DNA of 48,067 nt. It comes from Gammaproteobacteria bacterium (GTDB taxonomy: Bacteria; Pseudomonadota; Gammaproteobacteria; Beggiatoales; Beggiatoaceae). Of the stretch, positions 8,745-17,856 are shown piece after piece; position 1 is the stretch's first letter; every line of letters begins with the position of its first letter. Where the stretch lies: contig QNES01000011.1 of NCBI GenBank assembly GCA_003645255.1, forward strand, positions 1-48,067. The letters are read 5' to 3'. The notes under the pieces were generated by a model. That model did not search any database. It saw only the letters and a program-made list of their open reading frames with translations, and had not been told where the DNA came from. The translations under genes were made by a program, and so were the position numbers.

Positions 8745-8759
8745 CTAACCGGCTATCAA

Positions 8760-9743
8760 TTAAATTTCACTTTTCCAAACTTCTTCAAGATCAGCATCCA
8801 CAAACATATCTGGTGTGATAACCAAACGCTTTTTTAAAAAAACACGCTGAGGTTCTGCTTCAATCCCATAATTCCAGCAAAGGCTTTTCGTCATAAAATA
8901 GACTAACTCCGTGCAACGAGTGGCATAAAAATTATCCATCCCAAAATCATAGTCATGAGATGTGCTGAGTTCCTTGATGGCAACTCGATAGAGAATTTTG
9001 AAAATTTTGTCAAATTCAATCACTTTACCCTGGGCAATATATTGGGCAATGTTTTTTTCAGCTTTGACTAAAGCAGCCAGTGTCGCATCAGGTTTAGCCG
9101 GTTTTTCTGGCGTAGACACTTCATTTTCCGGATTTTCCGGTTCAGGCTCTTTTTTATCTTCTTTCTTGCGAAAATTGAAAATTTGTTTTAAAGAAGCCAT
9201 CAATTTTTTTGGTTTTTCCGTTTCAACGACTTCTTTAACGACTTCTGACTCTTCAGAAGTCTCATCGGGTTGAGTGGGATTGTCAAAATACGCGGATAAA
9301 ATCTCGGGAACTTGTTGATTGTTAAGGGATTTTAGCTTTCGAGGAAAACGCAAGATTGCCAAACCATCACAACGGCAAAAATCGAGCAAGTCTTCAAGCA
9401 ATACTTGTTTTCCAGTCGTGTGAATCACCCTCTGTTTGCCTGGATTAAATTGATTGGGATGCTCAATGTTAGCAAATTGTCGGAGATGAGCTTCGCTAAC
9501 TTCACCCAGATAAAAACCCACATGCTTGAAAGTACCAGGGATAAAATAACTATTCAAGTAATGATTAAAAGAACGAACTAAAATATCACCTGGTTTAACC
9601 AGATTTATCACTTCCCGAGTGTGATGACCCTTAATAGCAAAACTGCGTGGACGATAAACCATGAACCAGGGCCATTTAAATAACTTAATATCGCCCAACA
9701 CCGTCAATAATTTTTCTGAAGAATCTTTTTTATGAGTTTGCAT
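8760..9743 (-). CDS. YiiX/YaeF-like permuted papain-fold amidase
   Basis: The order of motifs matches the circularly permuted NlpC/P60 (papain-like) families. An early PGDILVRSF precedes TFKHVGFYLG, with the likely catalytic His at about 74; the Cys comes late in ATRCTELVYF at about 277. Between them, residues about 160-230 are a charged insert rich in Glu, Pro and Lys, probably disordered. Members hydrolyse amide or thioester bonds in cell-wall or lipid substrates; the substrate here is unknown. No signal peptide is evident, although the N-terminus has an aromatic patch (FKWPWFMVYRP). ATG at 9743 was preferred to TTG at 9749. Confidence 0.7.
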   Translation of the reverse strand: MQTHKKDSSEKLLTVLGDIKLFKWPWFMVYRPRSFAIKGHHTREVINLVKPGDILVRSFNHYLNSYFIPGTFKHVGFYLGEVSEAHLRQFANIEHPNQFNPGKQRVIHTTGKQVLLEDLLDFCRCDGLAILRFPRKLKSLNNQQVPEILSAYFDNPTQPDETSEESEVVKEVVETEKPKKLMASLKQIFNFRKKEDKKEPEPENPENEVSTPEKPAKPDATLAALVKAEKNIAQYIAQGKVIEFDKIFKILYRVAIKELSTSHDYDFGMDNFYATRCTELVYFMTKSLCWNYGIEAEPQRVFLKKRLVITPDMFVDADLEEVWKSEI

Positions 9744-9818
9744 GATCAATAATAGTCAAAATCTGAAAAATGGGATATAAAACATGAGTTGACTTCAAAA
9801 TAAGTATACTGCTAACAA

Positions 9819-10970
9819 TTAGAGCATTTTCTGACGTTCAAATACGGGTAAAGTAAAATAAAAGAGACAGCCGCCATTTAGCTGGCTTTCTACTCCCGCC
9901 TCTCCGCCTAGCCTTTCAACTATGCGCTGTACAATAGATAAACCCAGTCCATGTCCTTCAATTGACGTTTTATGAAGCCGTGTGAAGGGTGTGAATAGTT
10001 TAGCCATTGCCTCTTGGCTTAAACCTTCACCATTATCGCGTATCCAAAAACGTATTAACTTTTCATTTGGGGTGGCACCGAGTTCTAAACGGGGAGGTTG
10101 CCCCCCATATTTTAAACCATTGCTCAAATAATTGACCCAAATTTCTTCTACCCAGGGGGCATAGCCCATAACAATTGGCCAATTATCAGATATGATCATT
10201 TCACCCTGATATTCCTTAAACATAGTAGCCAAACGCTGTTGTACTTGATAAACAATATCCCCCATATTTAAGGGCATTAATTCAATTTCTTGTTTTGAGA
10301 CACTTCCCAATAGTAACAGCGCATTCACAATGCCTATCATTTTTTGGCTAGAATTAAAAATATGTTGCAGACATTTATGTTCTTCCGTATTCGTGCTGCT
10401 AAAAGATTCTTCCAGTAAGAAATCAGACATCGTCATCATGCATCCCAATGGATTTTTTAAATCATGGGCTACTGTGTGGGAAAATGCATCTAGTTCTGCA
10501 TTTTTAGCTTCTAATTCCGCATTTTTAGTTTTTAATTCTGTATTTTTAATTTCTAATTCCGTATTTTGGACTATGAGTTGTTTTTGTAAATGGCAAATAG
10601 TCAGGTGGATATTAACCCGTGCCAAGACTTCTTCCTGCTTAAAAGGTTTAGTGATGTAATCTACAGCACCTAATTCAAGCCCTTTAACTTTATCAATCGT
10701 TTCTGATAAAGCTGTCATAAAAATAATGGGAATCTCTTGAGTCTTAGTATTAGCTTTAAGGCGTTTACATGTTTCAAAGCCATCAATACCAGGCGGCATC
10801 ATAATATCTAACAAAATTAAATCTGGGCATTCATATTCAATTAATTCAATAGCCGTTTCTCCATCTCGTGCGACTAATACTTCAAAATTATTAGCATCTA
10901 AAAAATGGAACAGTGCACTAATGTTTTCAGGAATATCATCTACAATTAAAATACTTGAAAATTTTTGCAT
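9819..10970 (-). CDS. Receiver-histidine kinase protein (REC-coiled coil-HisKA-HATPase)
   Basis: A receiver domain at residues 5-120 carries D11/D12, phospho-acceptor D55 in LILLDIMMPP, and K108 in ITKPF. A coiled coil at about 130-163 is built from four near-identical seven-residue units (NTELEIK, NTELKTK, NAELEAK, NAELDAF). A HisKA domain with HDLKNPL follows (H169), then a HATPase domain with LSNGLKYG, DNGEGLS and GHGLGLSIV. No membrane span, so it is cytoplasmic and probably receives phosphate or contact from another kinase. The adjacent upstream gene is a membrane hybrid kinase on the same strand, and only ten bases, inside a TAACTGA array, separate the two. A shared phosphorelay is likely but not shown. 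Confidence 0.9.
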   Translation of the reverse strand: MQKFSSILIVDDIPENISALFHFLDANNFEVLVARDGETAIELIEYECPDLILLDIMMPPGIDGFETCKRLKANTKTQEIPIIFMTALSETIDKVKGLELGAVDYITKPFKQEEVLARVNIHLTICHLQKQLIVQNTELEIKNTELKTKNAELEAKNAELDAFSHTVAHDLKNPLGCMMTMSDFLLEESFSSTNTEEHKCLQHIFNSSQKMIGIVNALLLLGSVSKQEIELMPLNMGDIVYQVQQRLATMFKEYQGEMIISDNWPIVMGYAPWVEEIWVNYLSNGLKYGGQPPRLELGATPNEKLIRFWIRDNGEGLSQEAMAKLFTPFTRLHKTSIEGHGLGLSIVQRIVERLGGEAGVESQLNGGCLFYFTLPVFERQKML

Positions 10971-10972
10971 AA

Positions 10973-10993
10973 TCAGTTATCAGTTATCAGTTA
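10973..10993 (-). repeat. TAACTGA x3, between the two kinase genes
   Basis: Three exact TAACTGA units read on the coding (minus) strand, ending three bases before the ATG of the downstream kinase. The stop codon of the upstream kinase (TGA, 10980-10982) lies inside the second unit, and its last codons (ATA ACT GAT AAC) are made of repeat sequence. Confidence 0.85.
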
Positions 10994-13481
10994 TCAATTT
11001 TTTAAGTTTAGACATTTCAAAATTTTTAGCCAATTTTTTCACCTTCTGAGCAAAGGCAGATAATTTAGCATCTTGCTGCTCTAATTGTTCTACATTTTCA
11101 ATAATTTTTTTAATGTTACCAGTCATTATCAATTTAAATAGAACCAGCGCCTGCTCTGATGAAGGAGCTACATAAGGTATTTGTGCTTCTTCTTCATGAA
11201 CCGAAAGTGACAACATTTCAGGTTTTTCATACACCCACTCTAATGGCAAATACTTTTGCAACAAATCAAGTAAAATTTCCGTGCGAATAGGTTTAGCAAT
11301 GAACTCATTACACCCCGCTTTTAAACACTTATGTTGATGGTGTTCAAACACATTAGCGGAATCAGCAATGACAATAATATCTTTTAACTGAGCAGATTCC
11401 CGAATTTTTTGGGTTAATTCAAAACCATCCATGATTGGCATCACCAAATCCGTAATAATCATATCAGGATAATGCTCTAAAGCTAAATTTAAAGCCTCTT
11501 TTCCATTATTGGCTTCTAAAAGATGAAAACCCAAATCTTTCAATAAATTAACTAAAAAAGCACGATTTTGCCATTGATCATCAACTACTAACAACGTAAA
11601 CGGTGAATTTTTCGGCGTAAAAAAGACTTCACGTTTTTGATTTAAATACTCACGATCAACTTCTTTATAGCCAATAATCGTGGCTTGCTGGGTACGCTTA
11701 ATATTGACTGCACCCTGCACTTCTGGTAGCGGTATCTCAAACCAAAAAATGCTACCGATCCCCACGAAACTTTCTATTTGCAACGGTCCACCCATCATTT
11801 CTACTAACTGCTTACTAATCGGTAATCCTAAACCGGTACCCTCCACCTGTTTACTTTGATCACCAATTTGTTGAAATGGTAAAAAAATAGCCTCTAATTT
11901 ATCGGCAGGAATACCCATACCGGTATCTTCCACCTCAAAACGAATTTTTCCATCATAATAAATGATTTTTAAAATCACACTGCCTTTATCAGTAAATTTG
12001 ATAGCATTGCTCAATAAATTTAACAAAACCTGCCGTAATCTCTTTTCATCAGTATGGACGATAACGGGTAACTGATATAATATTTCATATATAAATTGGA
12101 TGCTTTTTTGATCAGCCTGCATTTTCATTATGTCAGCAATATCTTGCAAAAAGTCAGGTAATTGAAAATCAACCGGATTAATTTCTAATTTACCAGCTTC
12201 AATTTTGGACAAATCTAAAATATCATTAATTAACGTCAATAAATGCTCGCTACTGCGGTGAATAATATCGATGCCTTCTTTCTGCTTATCCGTCAATGTT
12301 TTATCACGATTTAAAATTTGTGTATAACCTAAAACCGCATTGAGCGGTGTACGTAACTCATGGCTCATATTAGCCAAAAATGCACTTTTTGCATGATTGG
12401 CTACCTCAGCCGCTTTTTGGGTTTCCTCAGCGGATATTTTAGCTTGTTGTAATTTAGTTTCAGCCCGTTTACGTTCCGTAATATCTCGAACAATAGCAAC
12501 AAAAAAGGATTCCTCTTTATCTAAATGATTTTCCCTCTTTAAAAAAATGGAATTAAGTGGAATTGAAATATACTGAAAAAAAGTCTCTACCTGAATTAAC
12601 GTGGTATTTTTATGTTGATATATCGTTTCAAGCGTCACGGAAGGCTGCGAACTTTTTAATAAAGGTGTCAAACACTCACGAGTCTGTTTTTCAGTTTGAT
12701 AGGGATTGATGTCTAACACCGTCATCTGTAAAAGCTCTTTTTGACTATAACCCAGCTGATTAATAGCCCCCTGGTTAGCATAAAAAATGTGCAAAGTGTG
12801 TGCATTAAACATCAACACGCAATCCAATGTCATATCCAAGGTTTTTTTAAACTTATTCAGAACAATATTAGTCGCTTCTAATTGCTCTTCGGTCTTTTTG
12901 CGTTCAGTAATGTCCATCACAATGCCTTGATAGTGAGTGATAGTGCCATCTTGTGCCCGCCTAACCCAAGTATGATCATCAATCCAACGCACCTCACCCC
13001 TTTTAGTCATAATGCGATATTCCTGAGTAAAATCCCTTACCCCCGCTTGACTATACTTAGTCACCTCAAGAAGCACACGATTTAAGTCATCCGGATGAAT
13101 GATACTCGCAAATAGCACACGTCCACTTTGAAAATCATCACAACTATATCCAAACTGTTCAACATTACTCGACACAAATTCAACTGGCCAATTTTCTGAT
13201 GTTTGCCATAAAAAAGTGACCACGGGACTATGATTAACAATCTGTTCTAATTCTTTTAAAGTCGCAAAGGATTCCTGTAATTGCTTTGCCATCCGATTAA
13301 CCATCGCCTCACCAATCAGAATAGCTATCAAAATGCCTAATATAAACAAAAAAATAGCTATTGTGATGTGAGCAAAATACCCTATCAATCCCCCTAACAA
13401 CAATTGGGTAATAAAAAGAATAATGATGACCGTTTTCAAAGAAAACTTACCTGACAATTTGGATATTGATTGAAGTAACAT
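10980..13481 (-). CDS. Membrane hybrid sensor histidine kinase (TM-PAS-PAS-HisKA-HATPase-REC)
   Basis: 833 residues. Two hydrophobic helices at about 17-62 anchor the protein, with almost no periplasmic loop. Two PAS/PAC modules follow at about 80-195 (ending IVMDITERKK) and 205-340 (ending IVRDITERKR). A coiled linker leads to HisKA with the H-box ANMSHELRTPLNAVLG, and HATPase motifs NLLSNAIKF, DTGMGIP and GTGLGLPIS. A receiver at about 633-745 has LLVVDD, phospho-acceptor Asp in IITDLVMPIMDG and Lys in IAKPI. A 60-residue helical tail has no HPt-type His motif. Signals are probably sensed through the PAS domains inside the cell. The downstream REC-kinase is the obvious partner. Confidence 0.93.
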   Translation of the reverse strand: MLLQSISKLSGKFSLKTVIIILFITQLLLGGLIGYFAHITIAIFLFILGILIAILIGEAMVNRMAKQLQESFATLKELEQIVNHSPVVTFLWQTSENWPVEFVSSNVEQFGYSCDDFQSGRVLFASIIHPDDLNRVLLEVTKYSQAGVRDFTQEYRIMTKRGEVRWIDDHTWVRRAQDGTITHYQGIVMDITERKKTEEQLEATNIVLNKFKKTLDMTLDCVLMFNAHTLHIFYANQGAINQLGYSQKELLQMTVLDINPYQTEKQTRECLTPLLKSSQPSVTLETIYQHKNTTLIQVETFFQYISIPLNSIFLKRENHLDKEESFFVAIVRDITERKRAETKLQQAKISAEETQKAAEVANHAKSAFLANMSHELRTPLNAVLGYTQILNRDKTLTDKQKEGIDIIHRSSEHLLTLINDILDLSKIEAGKLEINPVDFQLPDFLQDIADIMKMQADQKSIQFIYEILYQLPVIVHTDEKRLRQVLLNLLSNAIKFTDKGSVILKIIYYDGKIRFEVEDTGMGIPADKLEAIFLPFQQIGDQSKQVEGTGLGLPISKQLVEMMGGPLQIESFVGIGSIFWFEIPLPEVQGAVNIKRTQQATIIGYKEVDREYLNQKREVFFTPKNSPFTLLVVDDQWQNRAFLVNLLKDLGFHLLEANNGKEALNLALEHYPDMIITDLVMPIMDGFELTQKIRESAQLKDIIVIADSANVFEHHQHKCLKAGCNEFIAKPIRTEILLDLLQKYLPLEWVYEKPEMLSLSVHEEEAQIPYVAPSSEQALVLFKLIMTGNIKKIIENVEQLEQQDAKLSAFAQKVKKLAKNFEMSKLKKLITDN

Positions 13482-13556
13482 AGATTTTTTTAATTGTGAA
13501 ACTTTGTTCCGAAGTCATTGTGAATTGTGAACTGGGAATTATACTTTGCCATTAAG

Positions 13557-13652
13557 TTTTTATGTAGGGTGGGCAAGGGGTTTTTTTGCCCACCGCTTCT
13601 TCTCGTTTGTGCTGGTGGGCAGCAAAAACACGCTGCCCACCCTACATAAAAA
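13557..13652. repeat. 96-bp nested palindrome with 19-bp perfect ends
   Basis: TTTTTATGTAGGGTGGGCA at 13557-13575 is exactly inverted at 13634-13652. The interior contains a second inverted pair (TTGCCCACCG / GTGGGCAGC). It lies between the hybrid kinase promoter region and the mtnP stop, in a stretch without genes, and resembles a short MITE or REP-like unit. Confidence 0.7.
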
Positions 13653-13682
13653 TTCAAATTGTGCCCGTTCCAATTCCCCCAT

Positions 13683-14435
13683 TCACAATTCCCCATTCAC
13701 TGAATCAATCACTATCGCCAACAAACGACGAACATTTTCAATACTTTGTTTCAAATTCGCTCTAATTTCGTCCATGGTAATCAGTGTACTGCTTCGTCCA
13801 GCGGCAGGATTAGCCACAATAGCACAAGTCGCATAGCAAAGTTCTAATTCACGCGCTAAAGCCGCTTCTGGCATGCCCGTCATACCCACAATATCACATC
13901 CATCTCTTTCCATACGATTAATTTCTGCTACCGTTTCCAAACGGGGTCCCTGCGTCGCACCATAAACACCTTGAGAATGTACCTTAAAATCAACTTGCGT
14001 AGCCGCTTTCAAGAATTGGCTACGCAAGTTTTCACAATAAGGGTGAGTAAAATCAATATGAGTCACCTCGCTCAAATCTTCAGCAAAAAAAGTCTGTTCG
14101 CGTGACCAGGTATAATCAATCAACTGATGAGGAATCACCAAATCCCTCGTCAACATATCCGGATGAATACTACCAACCGCCGCAATAGCAATCACCGTTT
14201 TGACACCTAATTCTTTCAAAGCCCATATATTAGCACGATAATTAATTTTATGTGGTGGGATAGTATGCTGTGCTCCGTGCCGCGCTAGAAAAACCAAGGA
14301 TTTTCCCTGATAAATACCTTCAATAATGGGACTAGACGTTTCACCATAAGGCGTATGCACTTCATGTTGATGACTTATCTCTAAACCCTCAAAATCCGTC
14401 AATCCAGTACCACCAATAATAGCTAATTTAATCAT
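13683..14435 (-). CDS. mtnP: S-methyl-5'-thioinosine / thioadenosine phosphorylase
   Basis: The 250-residue protein is a PNP/MTAP-family nucleoside phosphorylase: IGGTGL at residues 8-13, the phosphate-site motif ARHGAQHTIPPH, GVYGATQGPRLETVAEI and VGMTGMPEAALAREL. It cleaves the nucleoside by-product of polyamine synthesis to release the purine base and methylthioribose-1-phosphate. The base-binding segment reads NPAAG rather than the Asp-containing loop of adenine-specific MTAPs. This fits a 6-oxopurine (thioinosine) enzyme as known in Pseudomonas, but specificity is inferred. The start at 14435 follows a TAACTGA array. It appears to be a single-gene unit. Confidence 0.88.
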   Translation of the reverse strand: MIKLAIIGGTGLTDFEGLEISHQHEVHTPYGETSSPIIEGIYQGKSLVFLARHGAQHTIPPHKINYRANIWALKELGVKTVIAIAAVGSIHPDMLTRDLVIPHQLIDYTWSREQTFFAEDLSEVTHIDFTHPYCENLRSQFLKAATQVDFKVHSQGVYGATQGPRLETVAEINRMERDGCDIVGMTGMPEAALARELELCYATCAIVANPAAGRSSTLITMDEIRANLKQSIENVRRLLAIVIDSVNGEL

Positions 14436-14437
14436 AT

Positions 14438-14460
14438 TCAGTTATCAGTTATCAATTATC
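14438..14460 (-). repeat. TAACTGA array upstream of the phosphorylase gene
   Basis: Two exact TAACTGA units (14438-14451) plus the variant TAATTGA, on the coding strand, ending two bases before the ATG at 14435. Confidence 0.8.
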
Positions 14461-14629
14461 AAAAGAATCAAAACAGGTAAACCGGTTTCAACTCGATAGG
14501 GGTTAAATGTGAATAGCCACAGGTTCCACCTGTGGTAACTATATGATTTAAAAAAAATTTCTCAATCCTTAATTCGCATTATAAATATAAAATTTGAAAT
14601 GATGGTGTAATAAATGCAAAATATAATGC

Positions 14630-14658
14630 TTGACATTCTATTTTCATTTTGGTATCAT
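14630..14658 (+). promoter_or_regulatory. Strong sigma70-type promoter with a long leader
   Basis: TTGACA (14630-14635), a 17-bp spacer and TATCAT (14653-14658). The first start codon downstream is at 14804, giving an untranslated leader of about 135-140 nt. The leader contains a near-repeat (CATAATAGACTCCATAATAATGGACT split in two) and a pyrimidine-rich tract before a weak ribosome site. The same box pair with similar spacing occurs at 22381-22409. Confidence 0.6.
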
Positions 14659-14803
14659 ATTCACCAGCCTGAGAACTAAATGGGTTTCGTAATGGTCTGC
14701 CTACCATAATAGACTCCATAATAATGGACTGCAATACGAAATTATACCTGTTCACCTGTCTTGGGCTTCCTTTCTTTTTTTTCCCTCTGTGCGGTAATTA
14801 TCA

Positions 14804-16394
14804 ATGAATAATACCTCTACCCTTATTAACCAACTGATTAATGGCAACGCACAGCTTTCAAACGAGCAACATGATCAACTCTTAACCGAAGATCGGCTGA
14901 TTTATGCCGCATTATTACGTTTGCCCCATTTATTGCCGGAAACGGCGATGGCAATTATCCAACGATTATTGGCGGTGACAGAGATTGCTCCTGGACAGCG
15001 TGTGTCAGAAAAGCAACGAAAACAAGAAGATAGCTTAATCACTGAAATTTTGCCACATTTACCGGTATTAAATGTTTTACAGGGCTTTTTAAGCTTGGTA
15101 GAACGACGAGTGAATAATCAGCGTACTTCCAGTTGGATGCGTGCCTACATTTACAAAAAAGTCAATTTCGTTTGCTTCAAGCTTATCTCGCAGCACGTCA
15201 AACGATTAAAGCGGGTATGGGCTTACCTCTGAAAGTTTTACGCGGGATTCGGGCGACTTTTCATCCTGACACCTCTATACGTAGCCTCCGCTACTTGGCT
15301 CGCCGGGACAAAATTAAACGTGATGTCACTGAAGAACTTGAAACAGTCGATGAATCGCTTGTTGGACAAATTCGTCACGCTTATCGTACTAACCATACTG
15401 CCCAGCTTGCGCCTTTAAATCTAGCCATTGTTGCCAACGCAGATTTATTGTTAGAACGAGAGTGCGGTACGGCAGTGCGTTGGGAACATTTAGAAATGAT
15501 TCCGCTATTTAAAGGTCCTGGGATACCAGGGCAATTTGCACCGCCAGAAAATGCGCTACGCCTCGCTAAAGTCACGGATTATGGCGAAATGGTTTTAGAA
15601 AATCGGCACAAATTACCCACCATTGTGCCACTGCACTTAGGCTATTTTCAAAATGCGGCGCAAAATCATGCGATGTGTGTTTCCGCCATCTTGGAACCAA
15701 AAGAATCCAGAGAATTTAAAGATGCCTGTTGTATTCAAGAAGCGCAGGGCGGTTATATTCACGGAGCCGATGAGCGTTTTATTATTTTGCCTCAACCACT
15801 ACGTGATAAGGCACTGGCTTTGCGAGGTGTGAAAGATTATGCTAAATTGTGGGATGATATTAGTCGTTTTAATCATCAACTTGGATTAAAACAGCGTGGG
15901 CATTTAGATGAATTAAAGCGTGCTTATCAGCCAGCATTATTAGAAACGGTTTATCATAGGGTGAACCCTACCCTGAGCAAACAGGAGCCCTATTTTTGTG
16001 CAACAATACGATCATGGGAATCGAATTGGCACCCGATCCCGCATTTTGGGCAGATTTACATACGCCGTTGTTGATGTACTGTTATGCGCCCTTACGATTA
16101 CTAAATCATGTCAAAGGGACTTCACCTTGGAGCGGAGAATCATTGTCGATAGCTCATCTTGAACATTTGGATGATTTACAATCACGTTGGCTCACATTAA
16201 AAGATCATCGCCAAAATAGAGTAAATCAATTCAGGGATGAATTACGAACTTTACCCATCATTTATAAACAAATCGAAGAACAACAAGCTCAAAATACATT
16301 ACTGACTATTGAGACAAAAGAATTTACAGGGCAAATGGTTTTACAAAAAGATAAACCGGTTTATGTTTCCTTGTCTCGAAAAAATGATGTTTAA
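14804..16394 (+). pseudogene. ARPP-1-like (DUF6569) protein, two frameshifts
   Basis: Three overlapping frames encode successive parts of one protein of about 528 residues. Frame one covers 14804 to about 15130, frame two to about 15997, frame three to 16394. The second part has GYFQNAAQNHAM, ACCIQEAQGGYIHG and KLWDDISRFNHQLGL; the third starts IMGIELAPDPAFW. This order matches the ARPP-1 family (AxQN, CVExGRW, VWDEIxR, GxVVGLELF), known from proteins linked to ADP-ribosylglycohydrolase contexts; its biochemical role is not known. Each break is repaired by one extra base. The first lies somewhere between 15122 and 15165 (one C at 15128-15129 restores RTSQLDACLHLQ). The second is one T in the run at 15993-15997. 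It is either a recent pseudogene or an assembly error. Confidence 0.65.
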
Positions 16395-17049
16395 GTTTGT
16401 TTTAGAGATATTCAGGCAACTGTCCCTTATTTCTTTCGCGCATGCAATGAGGTGAGTTTTCGTGGTAAAATTTATGAGCATTATTTGAAGAAGCATTTGT
16501 TGTAGGCTTGCTGATTCTGACAATAAATAATAGGGGAAAAAATATGGGTGCTTTATTAACACTGAATCTGGTTTATTAGATGCTAAACCTTCTCCGCAAG
16601 AGATGGCTTTTGATCCGGTATATGAAAAATTTGTCATGCCTTATTATCAAGCCGAGAAAAAAGCACGTCAAGCCGCTGAAGAAAAGATTAAGCATCTTGA
16701 AGCTGAAAAGGAGAAAAATGAAAGGGATACGCCCTAAAGCCGAAAAAAAATTAGCACAAGTTAATCAATTAAAACAAAAAATGCTGGAAGCATTTTAATC
16801 GAGGAAAATTACGCAGCTTTAACACGCGATTGGGTTTTTTCATGGAAAATCAAGCCAATAATCCAGCATTATTTGCCAAAAGTCTTTCTGATATTGCCGA
16901 AAAAATTTGTGATAATGAAATTGGCACTTTTTAAGGAGCTTTTGAATATCTTGAATCATAAAACTTTTACCAATTTGCATCCAAATCAGCGTCATTTGAT
17001 TGTAGGGGCAATCCCTTGTGGTTGCCCTTTTGGGTAATGGCGAGTTGCC
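16395..17049 (+). pseudogene. Decayed gene remnants, origin not recognised
   Basis: No intact gene spans this 650-bp stretch. From about 16543, adding one T after GCTTT would give MGAFINTESGLLD, continuing into a Glu/Lys-rich coiled-coil tail (YQAEKKARQAAEEKIKHL). The frame then breaks near 16735 and resumes as KAEKKLAQVNQLKQ to a stop at 16798. A further open piece at 16842-16937 encodes MENQANNPALFAKSLSDIAE and then stops. The pieces look like one or two broken genes. A TAGGGGCA stem-loop at 17001-17032 and a MITE end at 17039-17049 follow. Confidence 0.4.
17039..17049. repeat. Relic end GGCAACTCGCC abutting a stop codon
   Basis: On the minus strand the TAA stop of the membrane-protein gene (17052-17050) is followed directly by GGCAACTCGCC. 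This is the same end sequence as the intact 136-bp element at 35630-35765, which is also flanked by TAA. No matching second end is visible here, so it is a relic or a solo end. Confidence 0.45.
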
Positions 17050-17793
17050 TTACAACCCACCATTTTTTCTACGATTCCTTTTGTTATTTAAAACATCCAA
17101 CCAATGTTCCACAAAAAAACTTTTTTCAGGGGTTAATAGCGTATCCGATACTCCAATAATGGGGCGCAGTGTCGTCGTCATTTGCAACATGGTTAAAATC
17201 AGTATCGTGCACCATACTTTGATGATATAGCTGTCTTTACGGCTATCCATTTGTGTCAAACCCATGACGATATAGCGCAACCCAAAAAAAATACTGATAG
17301 CCCAAATCGAAATATGAATAAAGCCCATAAAGGCGACTGTCTTAATAGAGAACGTGAAAATAAAAGCCACCGGTGCAAAACCTACCAGTAATATGGAAGT
17401 CAACGTTAATCCCCCAAATAGCACCGATAAAGTTTGGCTTGGCGTGATGTTGGCACCACTTAAGCAGCCAAAAATATAGAGGCTGGGGTAACAAAGCAAG
17501 GCGGATAATGCAGCACCGCCAACAATTTTGATTGGGGCTGCAAACCATTGCACATTGCCAGAGAAGCTACCCACAATCAGTCCATAAATCGCATGGCATA
17601 AGAAAAAAATCCCCAGTAGAATAAAGAGCGTTTTTTTAACTTGCCCTGATTTAATCTGTTTCACCACGGATTCAGGTGATTTTAACAGCGCGTCCACGAT
17701 TTGCATGGGAGTTGCCGATTCAGGTAAGTGATACGACTCTTTTGTGCCATCGTCTTTTAGGAAGTTGCTTGATGTGTGAATATCAATTGTCAT
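17050..17793 (-). CDS. Multi-pass membrane protein (Yip1-like), paralog A
   Basis: The 247-residue protein has a soluble N-terminal arm with the segment PMQIVDALLKSPESVVKQI. About five membrane helices follow between residues 53 and 205, then a C-terminal segment (LRPIIGVSDTLLTPEKSFFVEHWLDVL). It aligns along its length with the next gene upstream: YG(L/T) in the first helix, the loop LSGANITPSQ vs LLGAKISFRQ, the GFAPVAFIF / GAFTPLALFL helix, and LRP(I/F)(I/F)G at the end. Related proteins are sometimes annotated as Yip1-like or WH2-containing, without an established function. 63 bp separate it from its paralog, so the two are probably co-transcribed. Confidence 0.6.
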   Translation of the reverse strand: MTIDIHTSSNFLKDDGTKESYHLPESATPMQIVDALLKSPESVVKQIKSGQVKKTLFILLGIFFLCHAIYGLIVGSFSGNVQWFAAPIKIVGGAALSALLCYPSLYIFGCLSGANITPSQTLSVLFGGLTLTSILLVGFAPVAFIFTFSIKTVAFMGFIHISIWAISIFFGLRYIVMGLTQMDSRKDSYIIKVWCTILILTMLQMTTTLRPIIGVSDTLLTPEKSFFVEHWLDVLNNKRNRRKNGGL

Positions 17794-17856
17794 GGTTGTA
17801 CTCCTGTTTCGTTTTATACAAAGCCCAAAGCGTAAGCGTAGGACTCCGAACTAATG

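Larger units (their letters stand above)
8359..8759. other. Intergenic region with two tandem hairpins
   Basis: No gene is supported. TATTGATTTTAAAG occurs twice (near 8426 and 8529). An extended -10-like TGCTATACT near 8570 has no gene to serve. Two hairpins (8661-8705 and 8716-8744) lie near the right end. Confidence 0.6.

Noticed and set aside
15150-15165. Programmed -1 frameshift at the A6 run in the ARPP-1-like gene
   Set aside because: The in-frame context is C AAA AAA, not a good X XXY YYZ slippery site, and a second unrelated break follows; loss of a base is simpler.
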